A stretch of 64,000 nucleotides of DNA from Stenotrophomonas maltophilia (GCA_009912235.1 WNDS01000002.1:434001-498000); one strand, 5' to 3'; counted from the stretch's first letter, positions 39,183 to 48,288 are shown. The notes: generated by a model from the sequence alone, not told the origin. A program made the numbers and translations.

Positions 39183-39836
39183 ATGGTTCGTACGTACCCC
39201 GTTGTACCGCTGCGCTTCGACCCCGCCCGCGTCGCCGCCTGGAGCGCGGCCTTGGCACTGCACCTGCTGGCCCTGCTCCTGCTGCTGATCCCGGCCACCT
39301 ACCAGGCCGTGTCGGTACCGCGCGAGAAGACCCAGGTACGGCTGATCGCCAAGGCCGACCCGCCGCCGCTCCTGCCGCCCACGCAGGTCACCGAGCCCAC
39401 GCCCGTACCCACCACGCCGGCGCCACGCACGCAGGCGGTGCCGACGCCCCTGCCCGCCCCGACCGCCACGCTGGAACACGCGCCCGCAATCCTGCTGCCG
39501 GCGGCCGAACCGGCACCCGAGGCCGCCGTGCCGTCTCTGGCGCCGGCCACGCCGCAGACCGGTGCCGAGCTGCATTACCGCAACGCGCCGCCGCCGGCCT
39601 ACCCGGTGGCCGCCCTGCGCGCCAACCAGCAGGGCACGGTGCTGCTGCGGGTGGAGGTGGACAGCAGCGGCCGCCCGGTGGCGGTGGACATCGCGCGCAG
39701 CAGCGGCTCGCGGGCCCTGGACCTGGCCGCCCGCAGCCAGGTACTGAAGCGCTGGACCTTCGAGCCGGCCCGGCGTGAAGGCGTGGCCGTGCCGGCCATC
39801 GGCCTGGTCCCGATCGACTTCAGCCTGCCGCAGTAG
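39183..39836 (+). CDS. tonB: TonB energy-transducing protein
   Basis: TonB links the inner-membrane proton motive force to outer-membrane receptors. It has 217 residues. An N-terminal transmembrane helix (ALALHLLALLLLLIPA, residues ~21-36) is followed by a Pro-rich periplasmic spacer (residues ~58-125). The C-terminal TonB domain has YRNAPPPAYPVAALRANQQG, VLLRVEVDSSG and VLKRWTFEPAR. The ATG at 39183 is used because it precedes the anchor directly. No exbB or exbD is adjacent. It is 194 bases upstream of an intact receptor gene, so the two may be a dedicated pair. Confidence 0.92.
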   Translation: MVRTYPVVPLRFDPARVAAWSAALALHLLALLLLLIPATYQAVSVPREKTQVRLIAKADPPPLLPPTQVTEPTPVPTTPAPRTQAVPTPLPAPTATLEHAPAILLPAAEPAPEAAVPSLAPATPQTGAELHYRNAPPPAYPVAALRANQQGTVLLRVEVDSSGRPVAVDIARSSGSRALDLAARSQVLKRWTFEPARREGVAVPAIGLVPIDFSLPQ

Positions 39837-39839
39837 GCT

Positions 39840-40030
39840 TTCACGCCCCTCCCTCCCCGCGGCAGCGCCCGCCGGGGAGGGCCCGGGGGCGGACTGTGAC
39901 CCCCGTCGAGTTAAGGAATTTTTCACGACTTCATCACCCGCCAGAAACCTATATTGGCCCGTCCCGGGACACAGAACGTTACGTACCGGGCATTTCCCTA
40001 GATCCAGGTTTTCTAGTTAGGAGAGAAGCT
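39840..40030 (+). promoter_or_regulatory. Leader and possible promoter of third TonB receptor
   Basis: After a GC-rich block, the sequence from 39905 becomes AT-richer. A TATATT at about 39950 could be a -10 box. TTAGGAGAGAAG just before 40031 is a strong ribosome site that decides the GTG start. Confidence 0.45.
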
Positions 40031-42823
40031 GTGAAACACCCGAACCAACGACCCGCCAGCCGCCGTACCCCCCTGGCACTGTCCATTACCCAACTGCTCA
40101 CCGGCGGCGCCCTGCTGCTGGCCGGCGCCGTGGTTTCCTCCTCCGCCTTTGCACAGGAGCGGGCCACCAACCTTGACCGGATCACGGTCACCGGTTCGAA
40201 CATTCCGCGCACCAACACCGAAACGCCCTCGCCGGTGCAGGTGGTGTCGCGCCAGGAAATCGACCGCACCGGCAAGACCTCGCTGTCGGAATATCTGCAG
40301 ACCCTGACCGCTGACGGTGCCGGTTCGATTCCCAAGTCGTTTGGCAGCGGCTTCGCTGGCGGCGGCGCCGGCATCTCGCTGCGCGGCCTCGGTGCCGGCT
40401 CGACGCTGGTGCTGTTGAACGGCCGCCGCATGGCCAGCTACGGCCTGGCCGATGACGGCCAGAAGGTCTTCACCGACCTGAGCACCATCCCGCTCGACGC
40501 CGTCGAGCGCGTGGAAGTGCTGAAGGACGGCGCGTCGGCCATCTACGGCTCCGACGCCATTGCCGGCGTGGTCAACATCATCCTGCGCAGTGATTTCCAG
40601 GGTGCCATCCTGCGTGCCTCCTACGGCACCTCCGGCGACGGTGACGGCAACCAGAAGAAGGCGACCCTGACCGCCGGTACCGGCGACCTGGCCAGCAACG
40701 GCTGGAACGCGTTCTTCAGCCTGGACGTGGGCAAGTCCGACGCGATCAAGAACGGCGACCGCAAGAACCGCAAGTGGATCGGCACCGGTGATACCCGCCA
40801 GTGGGGCTACGGCAACAATGCCCAGTTCCTGGGTGGCGCGTACACCAACAACGGCGCCAGCGGCGGCGTGGGCCCGAACGGTTCTGTCTACAACGCTGAC
40901 GGCAAGCTGGTACCGCTGCCCGGCTGCGCTGGCCTGAGCACCATCGGCGGCCAGACAGATGCGTCGATCGCCGCACAGGGCTGCCTGTGGGATCCGAACC
41001 AGCAGTACCATGACCTGAGCCCGGAAGAGAAGTACGCCAACGTGTTCGGCCGTGCCGCCTTCGCCTTCGGCGAGGGCGGAGAGCTGTACACCGAGATCGG
41101 CTACTCGAAGAAGGAAACCACCTTCAGCAGCACCCCGTCCAGCGTGTCCGGCGGCTGGGGCTACCCGGAAGGCCCGCGCAACGCCAACAGCGGCGACGGT
41201 GCGACCCGTCTCGGCCCGGGCCATCTCGACCTGCCCCCGGGCTTCCCCGGCGGCGCACGCGTGCGTTACAGCGCACGGGACGTGGGCCCGCGCGTGACCG
41301 AGAACACCAACGAGTTCAACCGTTTCCTGGTCGGCGCGAAGGGCAACTGGGGTGACTGGAGCTACGACACCGCCTACCTGCACTCGGGCACCGACCTGAC
41401 CAGCGACCGTACCGGCTTCCTGCGTTACAGCGCCGTGCTGTGTGCACTGGGCAACGTCAACTGCCCGGGCGGCGTGTGGCGCATCGGCGACAATGCGAAC
41501 CTCAACTCGCAGGCCCTGTACGACTACATCTCCCCGCGCATCAGCGCACGCGCCAAGTCGAGCCTGGACTCGTTCAACGCCGCCGTCTCGCGCAGCCTGG
41601 CTGACCTGAAGGGCGGCCCGCTGGGCCTGGCGATCGGTACAGAATGGCGCCGCACCAGCAACAGCCTGACCCCGCAGACCTACACCGACCAGGGTGACAT
41701 CATCGGCCTGGGCTACTCGGCGTACAACGGCACCCAGAACGTCTACGCCGCTTACGTGGAACTGTCGGCACCGGTGCTGGAACAGCTGGAACTGTCCGGC
41801 GCCGTCCGCTACGACAAGTACGACGGCGGCGAAGGCAAGGCCACGCCGAAGCTGGGCATCAAGTGGACCCCGGCCGACTGGATCGCCCTGCGCGCCAGCT
41901 ACGCCGAAGGCTTCCGCGCCCCGAACCCGGCTGAAAATGGGACCGGCGGCCTGGCAGCGTTCTCCAACGCCGAAGATCCGGTGCGTTGCGCTGCGCAGAA
42001 CAACGAGACCAACTGCAGCGCCCGCTTGGTGGCCATCATCACCACGCCGAACCCGGCGCTGAAGCCGGAAGAGTCCAAGAACTACTCGGTCGGCATCGTG
42101 CTGCAGCCGACCCGCAGCACCTCGCTGACGGTCGACGCCTGGGAAATCAAGCACACCAACGAGATCGCTGCCAGCGATACCGATGATGCGATCCGCCAGG
42201 GCAACGTGCTGCGCGACACCGACCTGATCAACGGCATCCCGGGCACCGGCTCCATCCTGGCCGTCAACACCGCCTACGTGAATGCCGCTTCGTCGCGCGT
42301 GGGTGGTATAGACACCGACATCCGCCAGACCTTCGACATCGGTCCGGGCCAGCTGGAAGTCGACCTGCAGTGGAGCCATCTGCTGAAGTTCGAACGCACC
42401 AGCGGCGGCAGCACCTCGGACTTCCTGGGCACCCACGGCAACTGCAATGTGACCAACTGCATCGGCACGCCGAAGGACAAGGTCAACTTCGGCACCACCT
42501 GGAAGCAGGGCCCGTGGAGCATCAGCGGCGTGGCCAACTACATCTCCAAGATGGACAACATCGGCCAGCGCGGCGGCGACTACCTGTTCCGCTACGCCGA
42601 TGGCACGCCGGTGAAGAAGATCTCCTCGTTCACCACCTTCGACCTGTCCGGTCGCTGGGCGGTCACCAACGAGTTCGAGCTGAACCTGTCGGTGCAGAAC
42701 CTGTTCGACCGCATCGCACCGCTGGATCCGACCACCTACGGCGCCATCAACTACAACCCGATGCACTTCAGCGGCGCCGTTGGCCGCTACTTCACCGTCG
42801 GCGCCAAGTACACCTTCCGCTGA
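40031..42823 (+). CDS. TonB-dependent outer-membrane receptor (intact)
   Basis: This receptor of 930 residues is complete. The start is GTG at 40031, after TTAGGAGAGAAG; an ATG 45 codons upstream lacks a ribosome site and would bury the signal peptide. The signal ends at AVVSSSAFA. A TonB-box-like LDRITVTGS follows, then a plug domain with AIYGSDAIAGVVN, and the barrel, ending VGAKYTFR. It resembles the two broken receptors near the left edge, so it may be the only working member of the three here. The ligand is unknown. It is downstream of tonB. A terminator follows directly. Confidence 0.92.
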   Translation: MKHPNQRPASRRTPLALSITQLLTGGALLLAGAVVSSSAFAQERATNLDRITVTGSNIPRTNTETPSPVQVVSRQEIDRTGKTSLSEYLQTLTADGAGSIPKSFGSGFAGGGAGISLRGLGAGSTLVLLNGRRMASYGLADDGQKVFTDLSTIPLDAVERVEVLKDGASAIYGSDAIAGVVNIILRSDFQGAILRASYGTSGDGDGNQKKATLTAGTGDLASNGWNAFFSLDVGKSDAIKNGDRKNRKWIGTGDTRQWGYGNNAQFLGGAYTNNGASGGVGPNGSVYNADGKLVPLPGCAGLSTIGGQTDASIAAQGCLWDPNQQYHDLSPEEKYANVFGRAAFAFGEGGELYTEIGYSKKETTFSSTPSSVSGGWGYPEGPRNANSGDGATRLGPGHLDLPPGFPGGARVRYSARDVGPRVTENTNEFNRFLVGAKGNWGDWSYDTAYLHSGTDLTSDRTGFLRYSAVLCALGNVNCPGGVWRIGDNANLNSQALYDYISPRISARAKSSLDSFNAAVSRSLADLKGGPLGLAIGTEWRRTSNSLTPQTYTDQGDIIGLGYSAYNGTQNVYAAYVELSAPVLEQLELSGAVRYDKYDGGEGKATPKLGIKWTPADWIALRASYAEGFRAPNPAENGTGGLAAFSNAEDPVRCAAQNNETNCSARLVAIITTPNPALKPEESKNYSVGIVLQPTRSTSLTVDAWEIKHTNEIAASDTDDAIRQGNVLRDTDLINGIPGTGSILAVNTAYVNAASSRVGGIDTDIRQTFDIGPGQLEVDLQWSHLLKFERTSGGSTSDFLGTHGNCNVTNCIGTPKDKVNFGTTWKQGPWSISGVANYISKMDNIGQRGGDYLFRYADGTPVKKISSFTTFDLSGRWAVTNEFELNLSVQNLFDRIAPLDPTTYGAINYNPMHFSGAVGRYFTVGAKYTFR

Positions 42824-42848
42824 TCACCGCGGACACTGCAGCATGACG

Positions 42849-42879
42849 ACGGCCCGGGCTTGCCCGGGCCGTTTTCTTT
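42849..42879 (+). terminator. Rho-independent terminator after third TonB receptor
   Basis: An 11-bp stem, ACGGCCCGGGC/GCCCGGGCCGT, with a TT spacer is followed by TTTCTTT. Confidence 0.9.
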
Positions 42880-43380
42880 CATGCAGCGCGCAGGCACAGC
42901 AGGTAACGTAGCGGCAGGCACGCACGGAAGAGGGATCGCATGGCCGCGGCATCGCAACGACTGGGACTGGCGGCGCTGACCGCCCTGGTGGTCGGCTCGA
43001 TGGTGGGGGCCGGCATCTTCTCGCTGCCGCAGAACATCGCCCGCAGCGCGGGCCGGGCCGCCGCGCTGCTCGGCTGGGCGATCAGCGGCGTGGGCATGCT
43101 GATGCTGGCCTTCGTGTTCCAGGCGCTGGCCAACCGCCGCCCCGACCTGGACACCGGCATCTACGCCTATGCACGTGCCGGCTTCGGCGATTACGTCGGC
43201 TTCTCGTCGGCCTGGGGTTACTGGGTCGCCTCGGTGCTGGGCAACACCAGCTTCTTCGTGCTGATCTTCAGCGGTCTGGGCCATTTCTTCCCGGTGTTCG
43301 GCGATGGCAACACGCCGGCGGCCATAGCGGCCTCCTCGCTGCTGCTGTGGACCGTGCACCTGCTGGTGCTGCGCGGCCTG

Positions 43381-43383
43381 TAG
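43381..43383 (+). other. In-frame TAG within APC permease
   Basis: The codons read GGC CTG TAG ACT GCC GCG. The frame is open and coding on both sides. Confidence 0.8.
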
Positions 43384-43771
43384 ACTGCCGCGCTGGTCAA
43401 CACGCTGGTCACCGTGGCCAAGCTGGTGCCGATCGCCCTGTTCCTGGTGCTGGCCGCCGCCGCTTTCCGTGCCGATGTCTTCCGCGAAGGCTTCTTCGGC
43501 ACGCCGGCACTGGGCGATGTCGGCCAGCAGCTGCGCGGCATGATGCTGGTCACCGTGCGGGTGTTCATCGGCATCGAAGGTGCCAGCGTGTATTCCCGGC
43601 TCGCCGCGCGCCGTGCCGATGTGGGCCGCGCCACGGTCATCGGCTTTGTCGGCGTGTGGGCCCTGCTGGTGCTGGTCAGCCTGCTGTCGATGGGCGTGCT
43701 TGCGCAGGCCGAACTGGCCGCGCTGCCGAACCCATCGATGGCCTATGTGCTGCAGGCCATCGTGGGCGAAT

Positions 43772-43779
43772 GGGGGGGG
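43772..43779 (+). repeat. G8 tract, APC permease frameshift point
   Basis: The coding frame changes across eight G. G6 or G9 would join GEWG to ARLIIAGS. Confidence 0.85.
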
Positions 43780-44359
43780 CGCGGCTGATCATCGCCGGTT
43801 CGATCATTTCCGTGCTCGGCGCGCTGCTGGCGTGGGTGCTGCTGTGCGCCGAGGTGCTGTATGCGGCCGCCGGCGATGGCACCATGCCCGCCTTCCTGGC
43901 CCGCGAGAGTGCGCGCCATGTGCCGGCCAATGCGCTGTGGCTGAGCAATGGGCTGATCCAGCTGTTCCTGCTGGTGCTGCTGTTCAACAGCGGCACCTAC
44001 ACCAGCCTGGTGCTGCTGGCCGCGTCGATGAGCCTGGTGCCCTACTTCCTGTCCAGCGCCTTCGGCGTGCAGCTGGCCTGGCGTGGGCAGGCCTATGCCG
44101 GCGAACCGGCGGCGCGCTGGCGCGACCTGGCCGCCGCCGCGCTGTCCAGCCTGTATGCGCTGTGGCTGGTGTATGCCGGCGGCCTGGACCACCTGCTGCT
44201 GTCGGTGCTGCTGTATGTGCCGGGCGTGGCGTTGTTCGCGCTGGCCCGGCGCCAGCGTGGCCTGCCGGTGTTCACGCGCTGGGAAGGCGTGCTGTTCGGC
44301 GCGATCGTGACGGTGGCGATCGCCACGCTGGTGGCGTTCCAGCGTGGCCACCTTGCCCT

Positions 44360-44385
44360 GTAGCGCGCAGCGTGCGCGGCGCTAC
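44360..44385. repeat. GTAG/CTAC hairpin supplying both stop codons of convergent genes
   Basis: GTAGCGC at 44360-44366 pairs with GCGCTAC at 44379-44385 across 12 bases. The TAG in the left arm ends the permease frame. The TAG in the right arm, read on the minus strand, ends the esterase. It is SMAG-like and may act as a bidirectional terminator. Confidence 0.65.
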
Positions 44386-45341
44386 GGCGTGCGTGCCGGC
44401 AGCATGCCGATGTCCTCCATCCATCGCTCGGCCAGCTGCGTCCACTGCGCCACTGGCGCCTGCTTCTGGCGCAGCCCGAAGGCATGCCCGCCGCGGGCGA
44501 ACAGGTGCATTTTCACTGGCACGCCGGCGTCCAGCAGCGCGCGGTAATAGGTCAGCGATTCGCGCACGTCATCGGTGGCGTCATCGGTGGCCTGCGCGAT
44601 GAACGTCGGCGGCACCGCAGCGTCCACCACGATGTCCTTCTCCAGCGAATCATCGGCCTGCACCCACAGGTGGCCGGGGTACATCACCAGCGCGAAATCC
44701 GGGCGGTTGGGCAGCGCATCGGCGGCGTCACGCACGGCGTAGCTGCGCTGCGGATGCGTGCTCAACCCGGCCACCACGTGGCCACCGGCGGAAAACCCGA
44801 TCACCCCCACGCGCGCCGGGTCGATCTTCCAGCGCGCGGCCTGCGCGCGCAGCAGGCCCATCGCACGCTGCGCATCCTGCAGCGCCATCGGCACGGCCGG
44901 AATATCGCGGCAGTTGCAGTCGCGGTTCCAGTTCGAGCCGGCTCCCGGAACGCGGTACTTCAGCAGCGCACAGGTGATGCCCTGCGCGTTCAACCAGCCA
45001 CAGATCTCGCTGCCTTCCGGGTCCATGGCCAGCACGTTGTAGCCGCCGCCGGGCACGACCATCACCGCCGTGCCAGTGGCCGCAACAGTGGGCGGGAAGA
45101 TCGTCAGCGTGGGGATGGCCACGTCCTGCAGCATCGCCCAGCGTTCGCCACTGGCCTCGGAGGTGGCCGTCTGCACGTGCTCGGGGCCTTTCAGCCGCGG
45201 CGGCGCCATCACCGTGCCTTCGGCCCACAGTGGCAGTTCGACAGCGCCCTGCGGTGGGTGCCAGGTGGGTGCTGGCGCAGCCCCGGCCGCAAAGCACGAC
45301 AACGCGCCCAACAACGCAACCGCCAGGGCAGACCCGCGCAT
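44382..45341 (-). CDS. Secreted alpha/beta-hydrolase, acetyl-xylan-esterase-like
   Basis: This 319-residue protein has a signal peptide ending FAAGA and the alpha/beta-hydrolase fold. The oxyanion segment VPGGGYNVLAM and nucleophile elbow GFSAGGH place it with carbohydrate-type esterases (BD-FAE/acetyl-xylan-esterase group). The C-terminal catalytic His is in GGHAFGLR. It probably removes acetyl groups from polysaccharide or small esters in the periplasm, which is inference from the family. The ATG at 45341 is used because it starts the signal peptide. Confidence 0.87.
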   Translation of the reverse strand: MRGSALAVALLGALSCFAAGAAPAPTWHPPQGAVELPLWAEGTVMAPPRLKGPEHVQTATSEASGERWAMLQDVAIPTLTIFPPTVAATGTAVMVVPGGGYNVLAMDPEGSEICGWLNAQGITCALLKYRVPGAGSNWNRDCNCRDIPAVPMALQDAQRAMGLLRAQAARWKIDPARVGVIGFSAGGHVVAGLSTHPQRSYAVRDAADALPNRPDFALVMYPGHLWVQADDSLEKDIVVDAAVPPTFIAQATDDATDDVRESLTYYRALLDAGVPVKMHLFARGGHAFGLRQKQAPVAQWTQLAERWMEDIGMLPARTP

Positions 45342-45427
45342 GTCCAATCTCCAGTGCAATGACACTGGAGTGTAGAGCCGGACATGCCCGGCACGACATG
45401 GGGACACAACATGGAAAAGCGCAGACG

Positions 45428-45454
45428 AAAAAAAACCGCATCTCGCGATGCGGG
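45428..45454 (-). terminator. Terminator of tRNA-Asn
   Basis: On the minus strand a stem CCGCATC/GATGCGG with a 4-base loop is followed by eight T. It begins about 10 bases after the tRNA 3' end. Confidence 0.92.
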
Positions 45455-45464
45455 TTTCTCAAGG

Positions 45465-45541
45465 TGGCGCCCGAAGTTGGACTCGAACCAACGACCCCCT
45501 GATTAACAGTCAAGTGCTCTAACCGGCTGAGCTATTCGGGC
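45465..45541 (-). tRNA. tRNA-Asn (anticodon GTT)
   Basis: A full cloverleaf reads on the minus strand. The acceptor GCCCGAA pairs with TTCGGGC. D-arm GCTC/GAGC, anticodon stem CTTGA-CTGTTAA-TCAGG with GTT at positions 34-36, and T-arm GTTGG-TTCGAGT-CCAAC are all present. CCA is encoded. It has 77 bases and is followed by a strong terminator. No duplicate or attachment-site repeat is visible nearby. Confidence 0.97.
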
Positions 45542-45563
45542 AAACGAACATTATAACGACTCT

Positions 45564-46034
45564 TCACGCGCGATGGTAGGGGTGGTTGGCGATCATCGCC
45601 GCCGCGCGGTACAGCTGCACGGCCACCACCAGCCGCACCAGCATGTGCGGCAACGTCAACGGGCCGATCGACCACGTTTCATCGGCCAGCGCCGATACCT
45701 CCGGCGAGTGCCCTTCCGGGCCGCCGATCAGGAACGCCAGGTCCCTGCCCTGCCCGCGCCAGTGCTCCAGACGCTGCGACAGCTGTTCGGAACTGAGCGG
45801 GCGGCCGGGCACATCCAGCGCCACCACGTAGGCATTCTTCGGCAACGCCGCGATCACCCGCTTGCCTTCGTCCTCGGTGGCGCGGCGCGGATCGCGGCCC
45901 TTGCCGCGCAGGCCGGGCTCGATCTCGACCAGGTCGAACGGCAGCCAGTGCGAGAGCCGTTTCTGGTACTCGGCAAACCCCTGTGCCACCCAGCTGGGGG
46001 CGCGTTCGCCGGCGGCGATCAGGCGGGCTTTCAT
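45564..46034 (-). CDS. rlmH: 23S rRNA pseudouridine-1915 N3-methyltransferase RlmH
   Basis: RlmH is a SPOUT methyltransferase that methylates pseudouridine 1915 in helix 69 of 23S rRNA on the assembled 70S ribosome. It has 156 residues, the usual length. Features are WVAQGFAEYQKRL, LDVPGRPLSSEQLS, the knot motif FLIGGPEGHSPEV, and the C-terminal LTLPHMLVRLVVAVQLYRA. It is the last gene of the leuS-lptE-holA-nadD-rsfS-rlmH block, 63 bases after rsfS with a hairpin between. Confidence 0.97.
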   Translation of the reverse strand: MKARLIAAGERAPSWVAQGFAEYQKRLSHWLPFDLVEIEPGLRGKGRDPRRATEDEGKRVIAALPKNAYVVALDVPGRPLSSEQLSQRLEHWRGQGRDLAFLIGGPEGHSPEVSALADETWSIGPLTLPHMLVRLVVAVQLYRAAAMIANHPYHRA

Positions 46035-46054
46035 CAGCGTTCCTCCATAACGTC

Positions 46055-46075
46055 GACGGCGCCATCGGCGCCGTC
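46055..46075 (-). terminator. Hairpin between rsfS and rlmH
   Basis: A perfect 9-bp stem, GACGGCGCC/GGCGCCGTC, with a 3-base loop has no T run. It may attenuate readthrough to rlmH or stabilise the rsfS message. Confidence 0.6.
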
Positions 46076-46097
46076 GGGGGACTGCACATCGGGTGGC

Positions 46098-46511
46098 TCA
46101 GGCCACGTCGTGCTCGTCGCTGGACGGCGGCTGGTCGCCGACGGTCCACAGACGCTCGAGCGCGTAGAACTCGCGCACGCGCGGCAGCATCACATGCACG
46201 ATCACATCGCCCAGGTCGACCAGCACCCATTCGGCTTCGCGCTCGCCTTCCACGCCCAGCGGCATCACGTCGATGTTCTTGGCAAAACGCACCACTTCAT
46301 CGGCAATCGACTTGACGTGGCGGGTGGAAGTGCCCGAGACGACGATCATGTAGTCGGCGACGCTGGAGCGGCCGCGCACGTCGATCTCGACCAGGTCCCT
46401 GGCCTTCAGGTCTTCGGTGGCTTGGCGGACGGAATCCAGCAGTTCCGGCACGGACGGCGGCGGGCTGGGCAGGTCGACCTTGATGGTCTGGGGCTGGGTC
46501 TGGTTGCTCAA
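46098..46511 (-). CDS. rsfS: Ribosomal silencing factor RsfS
   Basis: RsfS binds L14 and blocks subunit joining during starvation. It has 137 residues. The core KARDLVEIDVRGRSSVADYMIVVSG...STRHVKSIADEV and WVLVDLGDVIVHVM is the family consensus. The N-terminal 30 residues are extended and Pro-rich. It lies between nadD and rlmH, the conserved order. Confidence 0.97.
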   Translation of the reverse strand: MSNQTQPQTIKVDLPSPPPSVPELLDSVRQATEDLKARDLVEIDVRGRSSVADYMIVVSGTSTRHVKSIADEVVRFAKNIDVMPLGVEGEREAEWVLVDLGDVIVHVMLPRVREFYALERLWTVGDQPPSSDEHDVA

Positions 46512-46569
46512 AGCGGATTGACTCGATAAACGTGGGGGCGATTATACGGGCAAGCCGGCGCGAGGGCAT

Positions 46570-47235
46570 TCACGGCTGGCGGGCGCCATACAGGCCGTGG
46601 GCGGCCACGTAGTCGGCCACTGGCGGCGGGAGCAGCGCGCACCAGGCCCCGCCACCGGCAATCTGGGCACGCACGGCCGAGGCCGATTCGCTGCGCAGCG
46701 GGTGGTGCAGGCGCAGCACGCAGCCGGCCGGGGCGGCAAACAGCGCCTGCTCGTTGCGTGCCCAGCGGCCGTCCAGCCACTGCCCCAGCTCGCCGTCCCC
46801 GGCCTGCTCCAGCGGGCTGCCGGGGCGCTCGGCCACAATGAAATGGGCCAGTTCGAACAGTTCCTGCCACTGGTGCCACTGCGGCAGGCCCAGCAGGCTG
46901 TCGGCGCCGACCAGCCAGGCCAGCGACCGGGTCGGGCCCAGCTCGGCGCGCAGTTCACGCAGTGTGTCCACGGTGTAGGACGGGCGCCCCGGCTGCTGCG
47001 CGGCGCGGTCGAGTTCACGCCGGTCCAGCAGCAGGCCAGGTTCTTCGCCGATGGCCAGCGCCAGCATGTGGCAGCGCTGTTCGGCACTGGCACCGGGCGG
47101 CGCGCGGTGTGGCGGGTCGGCGGCGGGCAGCATGCGCACCGCCACCTGCAGTTCGTCGCGCGCGGCGCGGGCAATGGCCAGGTGGCCCAGGTGCACCGGA
47201 TCGAAGGTGCCCCCGTAATAGATGCGCAGCGGCAT
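46570..47235 (-). CDS. nadD: Nicotinate-mononucleotide adenylyltransferase
   Basis: NadD makes nicotinic acid adenine dinucleotide in NAD synthesis and is essential. It has 221 residues. YYGGTFDPVHLGHLAIAR contains the nucleotidyltransferase H-x-G-H motif. The middle has WLVGADSLLGLPQWHQWQEL. The C-terminal SESASAVRAQIAGGG matches the ISSTxIR-type motif, though in a variant form. It starts two bases after the holA stop, so it is translationally linked. Confidence 0.96.
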   Translation of the reverse strand: MPLRIYYGGTFDPVHLGHLAIARAARDELQVAVRMLPAADPPHRAPPGASAEQRCHMLALAIGEEPGLLLDRRELDRAAQQPGRPSYTVDTLRELRAELGPTRSLAWLVGADSLLGLPQWHQWQELFELAHFIVAERPGSPLEQAGDGELGQWLDGRWARNEQALFAAPAGCVLRLHHPLRSESASAVRAQIAGGGAWCALLPPPVADYVAAHGLYGARQP

Positions 47236-47237
47236 GG

Positions 47238-48275
47238 TCAGGCGCGGGCGAGCAGGCGCACGGCGCGCGCCTCGGCCACCGCCACCAGCAGCCGCTCCAG
47301 TGCCAGCCAGGCATCGCCGTCGGCGCGCCCCTTGGCGATGCGGTCCACCAGCCCGGCCTCGGCCACGAAACGCTCCCAGCGCTTGGCTTCGGGGTGGCGC
47401 TGCAGCGCGCGCTTGTACGGCGCCTGGCGCGATTCCCAGATGCCGCGCGCCTTCATTTCACCGGCCAGGTTGCCGCCACGGGCCTGCACCCGCGCCAGCC
47501 CGGCACCGGCCAGCAGCTCGCGGATCACCATCGGCATCAGTGCGGCCACCGCCTCGCCCTCGCCGCGCAGCCCGGCCAGCATGCGCAGCACGGCCGGCGG
47601 CTGGCCGGAGAAGGTCGCTTCCAGCAGGCGGAACACGTCGTAGCGGGCGGCATCGGCCACTAGCGACTCCATCCGCTCCACGTCCAGCGGCTGGCCGTCG
47701 GCCAGCAGCGCCAGCTTGTCGATTTCCTGTGCGGCTGCCAGCAGGTTGCCTTCCACGCGCTCGGCCAGGCGCTGCACCGCGGCCGGGTCGGCACGCAGGC
47801 CCTTGCCGCGCAGGCGGCGCTCGATCCAGTCGCCCAGCTCATGCGGCTTGATCGCCCAGGCCACCGACAGCACGCCGACACGGCTCACCGCCTCAGCCCA
47901 CTTGCCCTGATGGGCCTTGCTCCATTCGTTGGCGGTGATCAGCAGCACCACGTCCGGCGCCGGGTTGGCGCAGAACTGGCTGATCACCTCGGCGCCGTCC
48001 TTGCCCGGCTTGCCGCTGGGCAGGCGCACTTCCACCAGTCGGCGCGCAGTGAACAGGCTGGGCGCGTTGAAGCTGGCGTCGAGCTGGTTCCAGTCGAAGT
48101 CGCGGCCGTCGGCGTCGAATACTTCACGTTCGCTGATGCCATCGGCGCGCGCACGCGCACGCACCGCGTCGGCCGCCTCCAGAACACGCAGGGTTTCCGG
48201 GCCGGCGATCAGGTAGACCGGCGCCAGCGGGGTGCTGTCTGCCTGGCTGGCCAGCTGCTCCGGGCGCAGTTCCAT
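47238..48275 (-). CDS. holA: DNA polymerase III delta subunit
   Basis: HolA is the clamp-opening wrench of the clamp loader. It has 345 residues. The AAA-like N-terminal part begins with PLAPVYLIAGPETLRVLEAADAVR; the arginine-finger type region and CGKGLRADPAAVQRL-like helix region follow. NLLAAAQEIDKLALLADGQPLDVERMESLVADAARYDVFRLLEA is the conserved family block. The ATG at 48275 is used because homology starts there. It is 13 bases downstream of lptE, the normal order. Confidence 0.95.
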   Translation of the reverse strand: MELRPEQLASQADSTPLAPVYLIAGPETLRVLEAADAVRARARADGISEREVFDADGRDFDWNQLDASFNAPSLFTARRLVEVRLPSGKPGKDGAEVISQFCANPAPDVVLLITANEWSKAHQGKWAEAVSRVGVLSVAWAIKPHELGDWIERRLRGKGLRADPAAVQRLAERVEGNLLAAAQEIDKLALLADGQPLDVERMESLVADAARYDVFRLLEATFSGQPPAVLRMLAGLRGEGEAVAALMPMVIRELLAGAGLARVQARGGNLAGEMKARGIWESRQAPYKRALQRHPEAKRWERFVAEAGLVDRIAKGRADGDAWLALERLLVAVAEARAVRLLARA

Positions 48276-48288
48276 GCGCGGGCGCGGC

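Larger units (their letters stand above)
42940..44363 (+). pseudogene. APC-family basic amino acid antiporter with an amber codon and a G8 frameshift
   Basis: This is an inner-membrane amino-acid permease of the APA type, resembling arginine/ornithine antiporters, with about 12 hydrophobic segments. GSMVGAGIFSLPQN near the N-terminus is the APC substrate-site loop. TAG at 43381-43383 interrupts the frame (Arg-Gly-Leu-stop-Thr-Ala-Ala-Leu), and CAG fits. A second lesion is a G8 tract at 43772-43779, after which coding continues in another frame (LIIAGSIISVLGALLAW) to TAG 44361. In the segment VRVFIGIEGASV, codon CGG at 43558 gives Arg where the family usually has Trp. Three independent changes suggest the gene is no longer under selection. 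Confidence 0.87.

Noticed and set aside
45465..45541. tRNA-Asn as an integration site of a genomic island
   Set aside because: Both sides are core genes in normal order and no direct repeat of the tRNA end or integrase is visible.
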